A stretch of 64,000 nt of DNA from Planifilum fimeticola (GTDB lineage Bacteria; Bacillota; Bacilli; Thermoactinomycetales; DSM-44946), in assembly GCF_003001905.1 (NCBI RefSeq), contig NZ_PVNE01000001.1, forward strand, positions 186,001 to 250,000, written 5' to 3'. The position numbers and the translations under genes are program-made. The notes under the pieces are model-generated. The model was given only the letters and a program-made list of their open reading frames with translations. It was not told the origin of the DNA and searched no databases. Of the stretch, positions 9,251 to 17,942 are shown piece after piece. Each line of letters starts with the position of its first letter. Position 1 is the stretch's first letter.

Positions 9251-9661
9251 TCAGTTTTTGTCCTTTTGCCGCTCCAAGAAGCGTTTCCATTCGCTTTCAA
9301 AGTCGTCTTCCCACCGGGGCCTTTGACCCGCCGCCTCCGCTTCCGCCCCCGGTTCCGGCTCGAGACCCGAGGGTTCCCGGTCTTGGCGGATCAGCGTCCA
9401 TCCGAAATAGATGCAGACGACCGCGATCAACAAGCCGATCAGGAACGGAATCCAGCTGAGCAGCAGAATCGCGCCGAAGATCAGCGCCCCGATACCGACC
9501 GCCCTGCCTCCGCTCGATTCCGATCGCTTCCACTTCCTCCAGCCGTATACGAGCAGCCCCGCGGACAACAGGAAGGCGAAGAACCCGCCCAGATCTCCAC
9601 CGAAGAGAAACACCACCGCTCCCACGATCAAGGCGAGACCTGCCACCGTTTTTCCGTTCAT
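9251..9661 (-). CDS. liaI: LiaI-like membrane protein
   Basis: The 136-residue product has about four membrane segments in residues 4-90 (two hairpins, each with a short loop) and an acidic, hydrophilic tail of about 45 residues. It is the first gene of the operon, where B. subtilis has liaI, the membrane anchor for LiaH. It is similar in layout to the membrane part of LiaF. The name is by position and topology rather than by a diagnostic motif. GGGGGG lies 4 bases upstream of the ATG. Transcription should start in 9662-9799, where I could not identify a convincing LiaR box. Confidence 0.65.
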   Translation of the reverse strand: MNGKTVAGLALIVGAVVFLFGGDLGGFFAFLLSAGLLVYGWRKWKRSESSGGRAVGIGALIFGAILLLSWIPFLIGLLIAVVCIYFGWTLIRQDREPSGLEPEPGAEAEAAGQRPRWEDDFESEWKRFLERQKDKN

Positions 9662-9799
9662 GCTGTCCCCCCTTTCATCTGTCTCCAGGATAAGGAACTT
9701 TCCGGATTCCCAGAACGATCCCCGGTTCGATTTCCTCTGGGACCGGAGTCGTATTTTCCCTCGTTACCCGGGCCGGCGGGCGGAGATGGGAAAAGCACC

Positions 9800-9838
9800 A
9801 AAAAAAGGCCGCTCATCGCAGCCCTGTGCCGTGCGGCC
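9800..9838 (-). terminator. Terminator after the YkoP-like gene
   Basis: On the minus strand GGCCGC (9833-9838) pairs with GCGGCC (9807-9812) and seven T follow. It ends transcription of the YkoP-like gene and isolates the lia operon promoter region from read-through. Confidence 0.75.
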
Positions 9839-9917
9839 GGTAGGCTCACCCGGGCCCGCCTTTTCATGAAAGGGGGGCGTACAAAACGCAACCATTCGGA
9901 GGTGGGCTTTTCACGCG

Positions 9918-10439
9918 TCAGGACGTAACTGACTGAACCGGTCCCGTCTGATCCCAAAGCGGTTCTTTGCGCAGATGCCGCCCGAAAAACTCTTCCTTCG
10001 AGATATAAACCCTTTTCGGCGTCAGCTGACCCGCGGTCCGAAGGCGGAGCCATCCGTCCGGATGCAACGGATCAGGATCATCTTGCACACCCACGATTTG
10101 GCCGCTCCACGCCCCGGTGAAGGGATGTGGTTCCCAAAAGGACGCGGATCTCCCGCAAATGGGATGATTCGCCACAAACCGGGCCAGGGCGGGAAGGAAA
10201 GCGCGAATGGATTTGATCGTGAACAAGGCCAGGAAGATGTCGCTGTGGGATTTCTTCCGAATCATCCGCGCAAATAAACAATTGTGCAGGTGCAGTTTGG
10301 CGTTAATCCCTTTTTTCAGGAAAAACCCGTCGGGGGTCAACAGGGGTTCCCCGCGGTAGCGCTTGCTTTCCTTGTCCACATACTTGAGCCGCGTGCAATC
10401 AAAAAAATCTGATCCCAGATACGCCACGCGGCGGGCCAT
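9918..10439 (-). CDS. YkoP-like protein, function unknown
   Basis: A 173-residue soluble protein. The segments FDCTRLKYVDKES, KRYRGEPLLTPDGFFLKKG and AKLHLHN resemble what I recall of the YkoP family of Bacillales, which has no established biochemical role. It has a basic N-terminal half and a C-terminal part rich in Trp, Pro and Gly. The start is uncertain: AAGGGG sits directly against the ATG at 10439, too close for a normal ribosome site, so translation may begin slightly downstream or at an alternative codon. It is a single gene with its own terminator. Confidence 0.5.
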   Translation of the reverse strand: MARRVAYLGSDFFDCTRLKYVDKESKRYRGEPLLTPDGFFLKKGINAKLHLHNCLFARMIRKKSHSDIFLALFTIKSIRAFLPALARFVANHPICGRSASFWEPHPFTGAWSGQIVGVQDDPDPLHPDGWLRLRTAGQLTPKRVYISKEEFFGRHLRKEPLWDQTGPVQSVTS

Positions 10440-10865
10440 CCCCTTGTCTGTGATCCGGCGACCCTGATCGTCCCGGGAAATCGCAACGCTAATTCCCGCC
10501 CGGCGACAGCCCGCGGAGGAGTTCGACCGGGGAGCGGCTAAAGCACGCCCTCTGCCTCCGGAACGCCACCATGTTTTGGGGACTCCTTTTTCTTATTTTC
10601 AGAATAATGCACCTTTCTTCCTCGGAACCATCCGGGGTTCGATTTCCGTCTGCGACCCGGTTCTCCGGTCGGTCGTGCTCTCCTACCAACAAAAAAAGAC
10701 CGCCTCTTTCGGGCGGCCTGGGACTACTGACATCCCGATCGTCCGATAAGGGGATGCGCCGCGATCCACAAAGGAGCATTTGGCGCACCCTCTCCTTTTC
10801 CTTTTCAAACAATTGATTTCTCCGCGAAGGCGGCTGTCCGTTTGCGACGGCTTCTCCCGCCAGCG
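10440..10865. other. Non-coding stretch, 3' region of the SDR gene
   Basis: No credible gene. Downstream of the SDR stop the minus strand can form three successive hairpins: AAAGGAG/CTCCTTT (7 bp), CATCCC/GGGATG (6 bp) and then the terminator listed separately. This could be only a structured 3' untranslated region, or a small RNA. No clear promoter was found. A GGTTCGATTTCC near 10636 on the plus strand looks like a tRNA T loop but its flanks do not pair. Confidence 0.4.
10691..10716 (-). terminator. Terminator, minus strand
   Basis: CCGCC (10700-10704) pairs with GGCGG (10712-10716) around a six-base loop, and a T-rich run (TCTTTTTTT) follows on the minus strand. It probably ends the transcript of the SDR gene about 150 bases after its stop codon. 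Confidence 0.65.
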
Positions 10866-11828
10866 TTAAAGATCGGCGGTTTTCTCCTTCATCCGGCGGA
10901 TCAGTTCGCGGACGGGCGTCAGCGAAACATGGGGAAAAAGCTCCTTCATGGCTTCGGGGTCCACCACGGCATCCTGTCCGACCATGTCCCGAAAGATTTC
11001 CCGTGAAAGCATCCGGCCGGGAAACAGACGGGATCCGAGCCACAATCCCGCCTCGGCCAAGGAAGTCGGAATCGCCCATTCCTTGAAGGGCTTCCCCCGT
11101 TCCTCGCCGGCCAGCCGAATCCAGTCGGAGGGGGAAAGGGCCCCCGGCCCGCCGATATCCACGGTCCGCCCGCGAACGCGCGGGTTGAGGGAAGCGTCGA
11201 TCAGGCACCCGGCCACGTCGTCGCTGGCGATCGGGCTGTTCCGGAAAGATGGGAGCGCGTGCGGAATCCCCGGAGCCTTTTCCCACCAGTGGATGGCCGG
11301 GATTTGGCAGTAAAATCTCCTGCCGGGATGAATGATGACGGATGAGCGCAAAATGGTATGGGATATGCCTGACCGGCGGATGGATTCCTCCGCCCGCCAC
11401 TTCGCTCGAAACAGAGCTGACCGGGCCTCCGGCGATGCGTACATGCACGAGAGGTAGGTGATATAGGCGACCGACTCCCGCTTGCAGGCTTCAATCAGGT
11501 GTCGGACGCCCTCTACCTCCACCTGGTCGATATCCTCCGGCTTGCCGGGACGGACTGGGGAAATCCCCGCCGCCCAGATCACCTGGTGAACGCCGCGGAC
11601 CGCTTCAGCCAAGGAATCGGGATTTCTCACATCCCCCGCAACCAGCCGAATCCGGGACAAAACGGGGGCCAACCGGCGGATGGACGAATCGGGGCGCACC
11701 AAAGCGCGAACCGGTCGGCCCCGTTCCACCAACTGAACGACGACCCGGCTTCCCACCCGACCGCTGCCGCCGATCACCAAGCAGGTTCCCGGAACTCCTC
11801 CCGCGTCGTAGGACGAATACCCACGCAT
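10866..11828 (-). CDS. NAD(P)-binding SDR-family epimerase-like protein
   Basis: A 320-residue atypical short-chain dehydrogenase/NmrA-type protein. The Rossmann signature VIGGSGRVGSRVV lies at about residues 18-30, a second strand ends RLVAGDVRNPDSL, and an AAGISPV motif and a catalytic-type region around LSCMYASPEARS follow. The classical YxxxK is not obvious; related NmrA-like proteins often bind NAD(P) without catalysis or act on quinones or lipids. It lies 60 bases downstream of tyrS on the same strand and may be co-transcribed with it. Substrate unknown. Confidence 0.75.
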   Translation of the reverse strand: MRGYSSYDAGGVPGTCLVIGGSGRVGSRVVVQLVERGRPVRALVRPDSSIRRLAPVLSRIRLVAGDVRNPDSLAEAVRGVHQVIWAAGISPVRPGKPEDIDQVEVEGVRHLIEACKRESVAYITYLSCMYASPEARSALFRAKWRAEESIRRSGISHTILRSSVIIHPGRRFYCQIPAIHWWEKAPGIPHALPSFRNSPIASDDVAGCLIDASLNPRVRGRTVDIGGPGALSPSDWIRLAGEERGKPFKEWAIPTSLAEAGLWLGSRLFPGRMLSREIFRDMVGQDAVVDPEAMKELFPHVSLTPVRELIRRMKEKTADL

Positions 11829-11888
11829 CGGATCATCTCCCGTTTTGAGATTGAGACGAGGGAGACGGAGCGGGAATTCCCTCTCCTG

Positions 11889-13151
11889 CTATCCCTGAAC
11901 CAATTTGACTTTGGCAAAGCGGCGCTTCCCGACCTGGACCACCATCCCGTCGGTCACGGGAAGTTCCGCGTCCGTGTCGGTCACCTTCTCCCCGTCGATC
12001 CGGACGGCCGACTGCTGGATGAAACGCCGCGCCTCCCCGTTGGAGTTGACAAGTCCCAGGCGGTTCAGCAGACGAACGATCCACATCTTTCCTTCCTTCA
12101 ATTCGGAAGGGGAAATCTCCACCTCATCCATCTCCTCCGGCAGCTTTCCCTGCTGGAAGACGGTGCGGAAATGGCGCTCCGCTTCATCGGCGGCCTCCTG
12201 TCCGTGATACATCCGGACGAAGGTGTGAGCCAGGCGCATCTTGGCGTCCCGGGGATGGAGCGTGCCCTTCTCCAGCCCTTCCTTTACCCGATTCAACTCC
12301 TCCAGGGACAAATCGGTGGCCAGTTCGTAATACTTCACCATCAGCTCATCGGGAATCGACATCGTCTTGCCGTACATCTCATTCGGCGGCTCGTCGATGC
12401 CGATGTAATTGCCCAGACTCTTGCTCATCTTTTTGACCCCGTCCAGCCCCTCGAGGAGCGGCATCATCATGATGACCTGTTCCGGCTGGCCGTACTCCCG
12501 CTGCAGCTGGCGACCCATGAGCAGGTTGAACTTCTGATCGGTTCCTCCCATCTCCACATCGCTCTTCAGGGCGACGGAATCGTAACCCTGCATCAAGGGA
12601 TAGAAAAACTCGTGGACGCTGATGGCCTGACCGCTGTGGTACCGCTTGGCGAAATCATCCCGCTCCAGCATGCGTGCCACCGTGCACTTGGCGGCCAGTT
12701 CCGTCACTTCCATGAAAGTGAGGGGTTTCAGCCACGTGCTGTTGAAATGAACCTCCGTCCGATCGGGGGAGAGAATTTTGAACAACTGCCGGGTGTAGGT
12801 CTCCGCGTTGGCCTTCACCTCCTCCTCCGACAATTGGCGACGCGTCTCCGATTTTCCCGTGGGATCGCCGATCCGCCCGGTGAAGTCGCCGATCACCAGC
12901 TGAACGATATGCCCCAGCTCCTGAAACTGGCGCAACTTGTGAAGCACCACCGTGTGACCGATGTGAATGTCCGGCGCCGAGGGATCCAACCCCAGCTTCA
13001 CCTTGAGGGGCTTGCCCGTCTCGATGGAGCGGCGCAGTTTCTCGGCCAGGTCCTCCTCGGGGATGATCTCCGCCGCTCCCCGGCGAAGTACGGCCAGCTG
13101 GCGCTCCACCTCCTTCCGCACCTCCGGTCGAATCTCGGTTTCCATCGACAA
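11889..13151 (-). CDS. tyrS: Tyrosyl-tRNA synthetase
   Basis: Charges tRNA-Tyr with tyrosine. The 420-residue class I synthetase has HIGH at residues 63-66, KMSKS at 241-245 and a C-terminal S4-like RNA-binding domain (about 350-420). The opening LKVKLGLDPSAPDIHIGH fits the TyrZ-like subgroup rather than B. subtilis TyrS. The likely start is TTG at 13151, seven bases after AAGGTG; an in-frame ATG two codons later (13145) is the alternative. The gene is preceded by a T-box leader with a Tyr specifier, so expression should rise when tRNA-Tyr is uncharged. It lies close to acsA, as in other Bacillales. Confidence 0.93.
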   Translation of the reverse strand: MSMETEIRPEVRKEVERQLAVLRRGAAEIIPEEDLAEKLRRSIETGKPLKVKLGLDPSAPDIHIGHTVVLHKLRQFQELGHIVQLVIGDFTGRIGDPTGKSETRRQLSEEEVKANAETYTRQLFKILSPDRTEVHFNSTWLKPLTFMEVTELAAKCTVARMLERDDFAKRYHSGQAISVHEFFYPLMQGYDSVALKSDVEMGGTDQKFNLLMGRQLQREYGQPEQVIMMMPLLEGLDGVKKMSKSLGNYIGIDEPPNEMYGKTMSIPDELMVKYYELATDLSLEELNRVKEGLEKGTLHPRDAKMRLAHTFVRMYHGQEAADEAERHFRTVFQQGKLPEEMDEVEISPSELKEGKMWIVRLLNRLGLVNSNGEARRFIQQSAVRIDGEKVTDTDAELPVTDGMVVQVGKRRFAKVKLVQG

Positions 13152-13221
13152 GTGGAATCACCTTCCCTCCGTTGTTTTGAATCGTCTCGGGGGCCGATCG
13201 GCCTGGGCCCGCACGGAAATC

Positions 13222-13450
13222 AAAAACCCCGTCCCTCCAAGGGACGGGGTTTGCCCGCGGTACCACCCTTATTGAAAGCGCCCGGCGCTTTCCGCTCTTC
13301 GGATAACGGGGGCATTCCCCGCCGCGTTTCGACGGATGCCGAAACGCGAAGGCTCCCGGGTGTAATTCGCGCGACGGGGACCGCTGGTTCGCAGCAACCA
13401 CCAGCTCTCTGAAGGGAACCGACCGCCGGCTACTAGGCCCGTTCTTCGCC
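13222..13450 (-). promoter_or_regulatory. Tyrosine T-box leader of tyrS
   Basis: The minus strand carries the T-box sequence GGGTGGTACCGCGGG (13254-13268) followed by a strong terminator, the 13-bp ACCCCGTCCCT-type hairpin with a T run (13222-13253). Upstream lies a Stem I-like region starting near 13450. A TAC triplet at 13362-13364, in the context GAATTACACC, is the likely specifier codon and matches tyrosine. Uncharged tRNA-Tyr would pair with both the specifier and the T-box bulge and stabilise the antiterminator. Confidence 0.9.
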
Positions 13451-13516
13451 GTCATCTATAAGCGATGAAAAAATTTTAATCCCAGCGATTTTAAGTGATC
13501 CGCCCCTCCCTTGCTA

Positions 13517-13525
13517 TGGTATAAT
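13517..13525 (+). promoter_or_regulatory. Extended -10 promoter of the class A PBP gene
   Basis: TGGTATAAT is a perfect extended -10 element (TG at 13517-13518, TATAAT at 13520-13525). It lies 30 bases upstream of the ATG, with GAGGAGG at the ribosome site. No good -35 is visible, as is common with extended -10 promoters. Confidence 0.7.
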
Positions 13526-13555
13526 ATTACCGTACAATGAGGAGGGTAGCAAGCG

Positions 13556-15871
13556 ATGACAAAGGGAGATTTTCCATCTCCTCCGGATCAAAACCGGGCG
13601 GGGAAAAAACGCGTCCTCAAGGGCGTTTTTTATGGGCTTTTTGTCTGTCTGGTCATCATCCTTTCTCTCTCCTTGGGAGCCGCCGGTGTCGCGGCGGGAT
13701 ACGTGGCCGCCCTGGTCAAGGATGAACCGGTCCGGGACAGGGATTATTTCAACCAAAAGCTTTCGGGCTGGCACCAAACCAGCTATGCCTATTTCCGGGA
13801 CAAGAGCCTGATCGGTTCAGTCCGGACGCTGATTGGGGACCGGAAGCTGGTGGAAAACGATGAAGTCAGCCAGCATCTGATCGATGCCCTCATTTCCACC
13901 GAAGACCGGGAATTTTACGAACACTCGGGGATCGTCCCTCGCTCCCTCCTGCGGGCCGTTTACGAGGATCTGACCAACCAGAAGGTGGTCACCGGGGGAA
14001 GCACCATCACCCAGCAGCTGGTCAAGCGGGCCATTTTGGAAAACTATTCGAAAACCTATGATCGGAAAGCCAAGGAAATCCTCCTCGCCCTGCGATTGGA
14101 GCGGATGTACAGCAAGGAGGAGATCCTGAACGCCTACTTGAACAGCCTCTATTTCGGAACCGGCTCCGGCGGCCAGCACATGTACGGCGTCCAGGCCGCC
14201 GCCCAGGGGATTTTCGGAGTGGACGTCAAGGACCTGAACATCCCCCAAGCAGCTTATCTCGCCGGCATGATCCAGCGTCCGAACGACTACAACCCGTTCA
14301 AAAAGGAAGGCCTGGAACGCGGCAAAAAGCGGATGGAGATGGTCCTCCAAAACATGCTGGACAACGGAAAAATCACCCAGCAACAGTATGAGGAGGCCCG
14401 CTCCTTCGATATAAAGGGTTCCCTCTCCAAAAAGAAACAAAACGCCTACAGCCGCTACCCCTACATCATGATGGCCGTAGAGGAACGGGCGGCGGAGGCG
14501 CTGATGAGGGCGGACGGCCTCGATCCCAAGGAATTGAGCAAAAAAGGGCAGTATCAGGCCACCCTTCAGAAATACATCCAAAAGGTGCAGCAAGGCGGCT
14601 ACCACATCTACACGACCATCGACAAAAAGCTGTATGACGCCATGAACAAGGCGGCCCAAAACTCCGACCTGTACGCCTCGCCCATCACATACCGGACAAA
14701 ACTGGGCGGCAAATGGGTCACGCTGAAGAATGCGACGGAGGAAGTCGGCGCCACGCTGATCGACGTGGAAACGGGTGCGCTTCTCGGTTTCGTCGGGGGA
14801 AGGGATTTTGAAAAGGAGCAGAAAAACCACGCCCTGAACTCGGCGCGCCAACCGGGTTCGGCGATGAAACCGCTCCTCGGATACGGGCCGGCCCTCGACC
14901 GCGGTGTGATCACCCCCGGCTCGATTATCGTCGACGAACCCCTCCAAGCTCAGGGAACGCCGGGCAAGGTTTACCGAAACTCCACCGGCCAATATAAAGG
15001 GCCGGTCACGGCAAAAACGGCGCTCCAGTGGTCCTACAACATCCCGGCGATCAAGGTGTTCCGCGCCGTCGGCTTGCAGAACGGATTCGATTACCTTCGC
15101 AAGATGAACTTCCCCGTCCATCCCCACGACGGTGAAGCCTCCGTGATCGGCGGTCTCACCTACGGATTCACCGTCGAGCGGATGACCGCCGGATACGCGA
15201 TGATCGCCAACGGCGGCAGCTTCAACGAACCGTACATGATCGAGAAGATCGTCGATTCGTCCGGGAAAACCGTTTACGAACACAAACCGGATCCGGTGCA
15301 AGTGATGTCTCCCCAGGCGGCGTACATGCTCACCGACATGCTTAAGGCGGTGGTCCGCGGCGGAACCGCCCAGTATATCGGCAGCGGCTTCGGTGGATAC
15401 GACTTGGCCGGAAAGACGGGCACGACCCAAAACGAGTACGACCTGTGGTTCGTCGGCTACACGCCCAAGGTGGCGATGGGCGTCTGGGTGGGTTACGATT
15501 ACAACCACCGGATTTCCAACAGCAACCGTGCCAAAATCGTCTGGAGAGCGATTTTCCAAGAAGTGCTGAAGGAAGACCCCAACCTGTCGCCGCGCCATCT
15601 CCGCTTCCAAAACCCCGGTGGGCTGCCGGGTCAGCAAAAATGCTTCGAGTGCGGACGGCAGAAGGAGTTCGAGAAAAAGGACAAAAAAGAGGAAAAGGAA
15701 AAGGAAAAAAGGCATCATCCCCGTCCCAACAATCCCGGAGGAAATAACGGCGGTAACCGTCAGATCCCCATTCCACAGCCGCCGAATGACCAGGAAAACG
15801 ATAACGGCAATGGAGGAGGAAACAGAGGAGGTTGGGGGTGGATCCCTCGTCCAAGACCCGGCGATGGATGA
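13556..15871 (+). CDS. Class A penicillin-binding protein (PBP1-like)
   Basis: A bifunctional peptidoglycan synthase of 771 residues. One N-terminal membrane anchor (about 24-50) is followed by a GT51 glycosyltransferase domain with the catalytic Glu in ISTEDREFYEHSG (Glu about 116), and a transpeptidase domain with SAMK (435-438), SYN (493-495) and KTGT (620-623). The last 100 residues are low complexity: a Lys/Glu-rich run, then Asn/Pro/Gly. A CFECGRQ motif precedes this tail. GAGGAGG lies upstream of the ATG. It is divergent from tyrS and followed by a strong palindromic terminator, so it is a single-gene unit. Confidence 0.92.
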   Translation: MTKGDFPSPPDQNRAGKKRVLKGVFYGLFVCLVIILSLSLGAAGVAAGYVAALVKDEPVRDRDYFNQKLSGWHQTSYAYFRDKSLIGSVRTLIGDRKLVENDEVSQHLIDALISTEDREFYEHSGIVPRSLLRAVYEDLTNQKVVTGGSTITQQLVKRAILENYSKTYDRKAKEILLALRLERMYSKEEILNAYLNSLYFGTGSGGQHMYGVQAAAQGIFGVDVKDLNIPQAAYLAGMIQRPNDYNPFKKEGLERGKKRMEMVLQNMLDNGKITQQQYEEARSFDIKGSLSKKKQNAYSRYPYIMMAVEERAAEALMRADGLDPKELSKKGQYQATLQKYIQKVQQGGYHIYTTIDKKLYDAMNKAAQNSDLYASPITYRTKLGGKWVTLKNATEEVGATLIDVETGALLGFVGGRDFEKEQKNHALNSARQPGSAMKPLLGYGPALDRGVITPGSIIVDEPLQAQGTPGKVYRNSTGQYKGPVTAKTALQWSYNIPAIKVFRAVGLQNGFDYLRKMNFPVHPHDGEASVIGGLTYGFTVERMTAGYAMIANGGSFNEPYMIEKIVDSSGKTVYEHKPDPVQVMSPQAAYMLTDMLKAVVRGGTAQYIGSGFGGYDLAGKTGTTQNEYDLWFVGYTPKVAMGVWVGYDYNHRISNSNRAKIVWRAIFQEVLKEDPNLSPRHLRFQNPGGLPGQQKCFECGRQKEFEKKDKKEEKEKEKRHHPRPNNPGGNNGGNRQIPIPQPPNDQENDNGNGGGNRGGWGWIPRPRPGDG

Positions 15872-15881
15872 TCCCCGAACA

Positions 15882-15909
15882 AAAGAGGTGCGGATATCCG
15901 CACCTCTTT
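15882..15909 (+). terminator. Palindromic terminator after the PBP gene
   Basis: A perfect 28-base palindrome (AAAGAGGTGCGGAT and its complement), eleven bases after the PBP stop. The plus-strand copy ends in TTTCTT. The symmetry means it could act in both directions. Confidence 0.8.
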
Positions 15910-16004
15910 CTTCGTCCTCGGAGAGTCTTTAGACAACCGACGCCGCTTCCTTCGATCGGCTCGATGCACAATATCCCGGCTCGGGCTCGGCTCGGCAACA
16001 CAAC

Positions 16005-16030
16005 AGGCGCAGGGAAGTTTCCCTGCGCCT
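16005..16030 (-). terminator. Terminator after acsA
   Basis: AGGCGCAGGGAA (16005-16016) pairs with TTCCCTGCGCCT (16019-16030) with a two-base loop. It lies eleven bases after the acsA stop on the minus strand; the following T tract is weak. Confidence 0.7.
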
Positions 16031-16040
16031 TGACGTTTCA

Positions 16041-17762
16041 TCAATCTTCCATCGTCGACAGGTCACCCGTGGGCAGCCCCAGCTCCCATGCCTTCAGCAC
16101 GCGGCGCATGATCTTTCCGCTGCGGGTCTTGGGCAGCTTATCCTTGAACTCGATCTCCCGCGGCGCGGCGTGGGCGGCGAGCCCTTTCTTCACAAACTCG
16201 TAAATTTCCTTCTTCAGCTCCTCCGTGGGCTCATATCCTGCCCGCAGGGAGATGAAGGCCTTGATGATCTCACCCCGGACGGGATCCGGTTTTCCGATCA
16301 CCCCGGCTTCAGCCACCGCCGGGTGTTCCACCAGCTTGCTCTCCACCTCGAAGGGTCCGATCCGCTCACCCGAGGTGTTGATCACATCGTCCAACCTTCC
16401 TTGGAACCAGAAGTAGCCGTCTTCATCCATATAGGCGGAGTCACCGGAGATGTACCATCCGGGAATGCGGAAATATTCGTCGTATTTCGCCTTGTTCTTC
16501 CAGATGGCCCGCATCATCGACGGCCAAGGAGTGCGGATGGCCAGGTTCCCCATCTGGTAGGGAGGCAGTTCGTTCCCGTTATCGTCCAAAATCGCCGCTT
16601 TGATCCCCGGGAAGGGACGTCCCATCGACCCCGGTTTGATCTCCATGCACGGATAGTTGGCGATCAGGATGCCGCCCGTTTCCGTCATCCACCAGTTGTC
16701 GTGGATCCGTCGTCCGTACACTTTCAGTCCCCAGCGGACCACTTCGGGGTTGAGGGGTTCGCCGACGCTGAGGATGTGACGCACCCGGGACAGATCGTAT
16801 TTCTTGGCGACCTCTTCCCCCGCTCCCATCAACATCCGGAAGGCCGTCGGCGCGCTGTACCAGACGGTCACGCCGTATTTCTCCAGGGTATGATACCAGT
16901 CATCCGGACTGAACCGTCCTCCCCGAATCACATTGGTCACGCCGTTCAACCAGGGAGCGAAAATGCCGTAGGAGGTTCCCGTCACCCAGCCCGGATCGGC
17001 GGTGCACCAGTAGATGTCGTCCTCCTGCAGGTCCAGCACCCATTTCCCGGTCTGGTAATGTTGGATCATGGCGTTGTGAACGTGGAGCACGCCCTTCGGC
17101 TTTCCGGTGGAACCCGAGGTGTAGTGGATCAGCATCGGGTCCTCGCGGTCGACCCACTCGATGTCCAGTTCCGGGGAAGCCGCTTCCATCTCCTTGTGGA
17201 AGTCGATATACCCCTCGCCCAAGTCCTCTTTCGTCTCGCCCACCAGAATGATGTGCTTCAGCGCAGGCAGCTCTTTCACCGGCACCCGTTCCAGCAGCTG
17301 CGGAGTGGTCACCAGCGCCACCGCCTCGCTGTTTTCCAGCCGATCCCGGACAGCCGCTTCCATAAACGCTTCAAAGAGGGGACCGACGACCGCACCGATC
17401 TTGATCGCACCGAGGAAACTGAAATACAATTCCGGGGAGCGCGGCATGAAGATGAAGACCCGATCGCCTTTCTTGATGCCCAGCTTCCGGAGGACATTTC
17501 CGAAACGGTTGGACTTCTCTTTCATTTCCAAAAACGTGTATTGTTCTTCGCGGTTCGCATCGCTGTAGTAGAGGGCGATCTTGTCGCGACGGTCCGATTC
17601 CGCATGCCGGTCGATCGCTTCGTAGGCGGCGTTCACCTTGCCGGTTTCATACCAGGAGAAAACCTTTTCAACTTCTTTCCAGTCAAAATTGCGGTAGGCT
17701 TCCTCGTAATCTTTCAAGTTGTTCCCTGTTGTCATAACCTTGATCCGTTCCGAATGATCCAT
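16041..17762 (-). CDS. acsA: Acetyl-CoA synthetase
   Basis: Activates acetate to acetyl-CoA through acetyl-AMP. The 573-residue length matches Bacillus AcsA. Signature motifs include the AMP-binding YTSGSTGKPKGVLH, WWMTETGG and the C-terminal KTRSGKIMRR, whose Lys is the known acetylation site of the family. The ATG at 17762 has AAGGAGG upstream at good spacing. It is divergent from acuA, whose product acetylates and inactivates AcsA in B. subtilis. A good sigma-A promoter lies upstream with a cre-like site directly at the start of transcription, so CcpA repression on glucose is likely. Confidence 0.95.
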   Translation of the reverse strand: MDHSERIKVMTTGNNLKDYEEAYRNFDWKEVEKVFSWYETGKVNAAYEAIDRHAESDRRDKIALYYSDANREEQYTFLEMKEKSNRFGNVLRKLGIKKGDRVFIFMPRSPELYFSFLGAIKIGAVVGPLFEAFMEAAVRDRLENSEAVALVTTPQLLERVPVKELPALKHIILVGETKEDLGEGYIDFHKEMEAASPELDIEWVDREDPMLIHYTSGSTGKPKGVLHVHNAMIQHYQTGKWVLDLQEDDIYWCTADPGWVTGTSYGIFAPWLNGVTNVIRGGRFSPDDWYHTLEKYGVTVWYSAPTAFRMLMGAGEEVAKKYDLSRVRHILSVGEPLNPEVVRWGLKVYGRRIHDNWWMTETGGILIANYPCMEIKPGSMGRPFPGIKAAILDDNGNELPPYQMGNLAIRTPWPSMMRAIWKNKAKYDEYFRIPGWYISGDSAYMDEDGYFWFQGRLDDVINTSGERIGPFEVESKLVEHPAVAEAGVIGKPDPVRGEIIKAFISLRAGYEPTEELKKEIYEFVKKGLAAHAAPREIEFKDKLPKTRSGKIMRRVLKAWELGLPTGDLSTMED

Positions 17763-17780
17763 CTCCGTCTCCCTCCTTGT

Positions 17781-17794
17781 TGAAAACGGCTTCA
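17781..17794. promoter_or_regulatory. cre-like site at acsA start
   Basis: TGAAAACGGCTTCA matches the CcpA operator consensus TGWAANCGNTNWCA at all fixed positions but one. It falls within the first bases of the acsA transcript as predicted from the -10 at 17803-17808, a position that would block initiation or elongation. acsA is a known CcpA target in B. subtilis. Confidence 0.65.
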
Positions 17795-17802
17795 TCACAA
17801 TC

Positions 17803-17830
17803 ATTATAACACACATAAAAACATTCGCAA
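17803..17830 (-). promoter_or_regulatory. acsA promoter
   Basis: On the minus strand TTGCGA (17825-17830), a 16-base spacer and TATAAT (17803-17808). The divergent acuA promoter probably has its -10 TATAAT at 17895-17900 on the plus strand, with a weak -35. Confidence 0.7.
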
Positions 17831-17942
17831 TTTCCGAGTTAATTCACATGATCCCGTTTCCTTTAAAACGCTGGGAATCACACCCTGCTTTCTATATAAT
17901 GAAACCACACGAAGCACTCCCGGGAGGTGGCGGCTCGGCCCC

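Noticed and set aside
10620-10690. tRNA-like GGTTCGATTTCC on the plus strand
   Set aside because: The flanking bases cannot form a T stem or an acceptor stem.
13817-15718. A 633-codon minus-strand open frame across the first PBP gene
   Set aside because: Shadow of the PBP gene; hydrophobic only because its antisense is Lys/Glu-rich.
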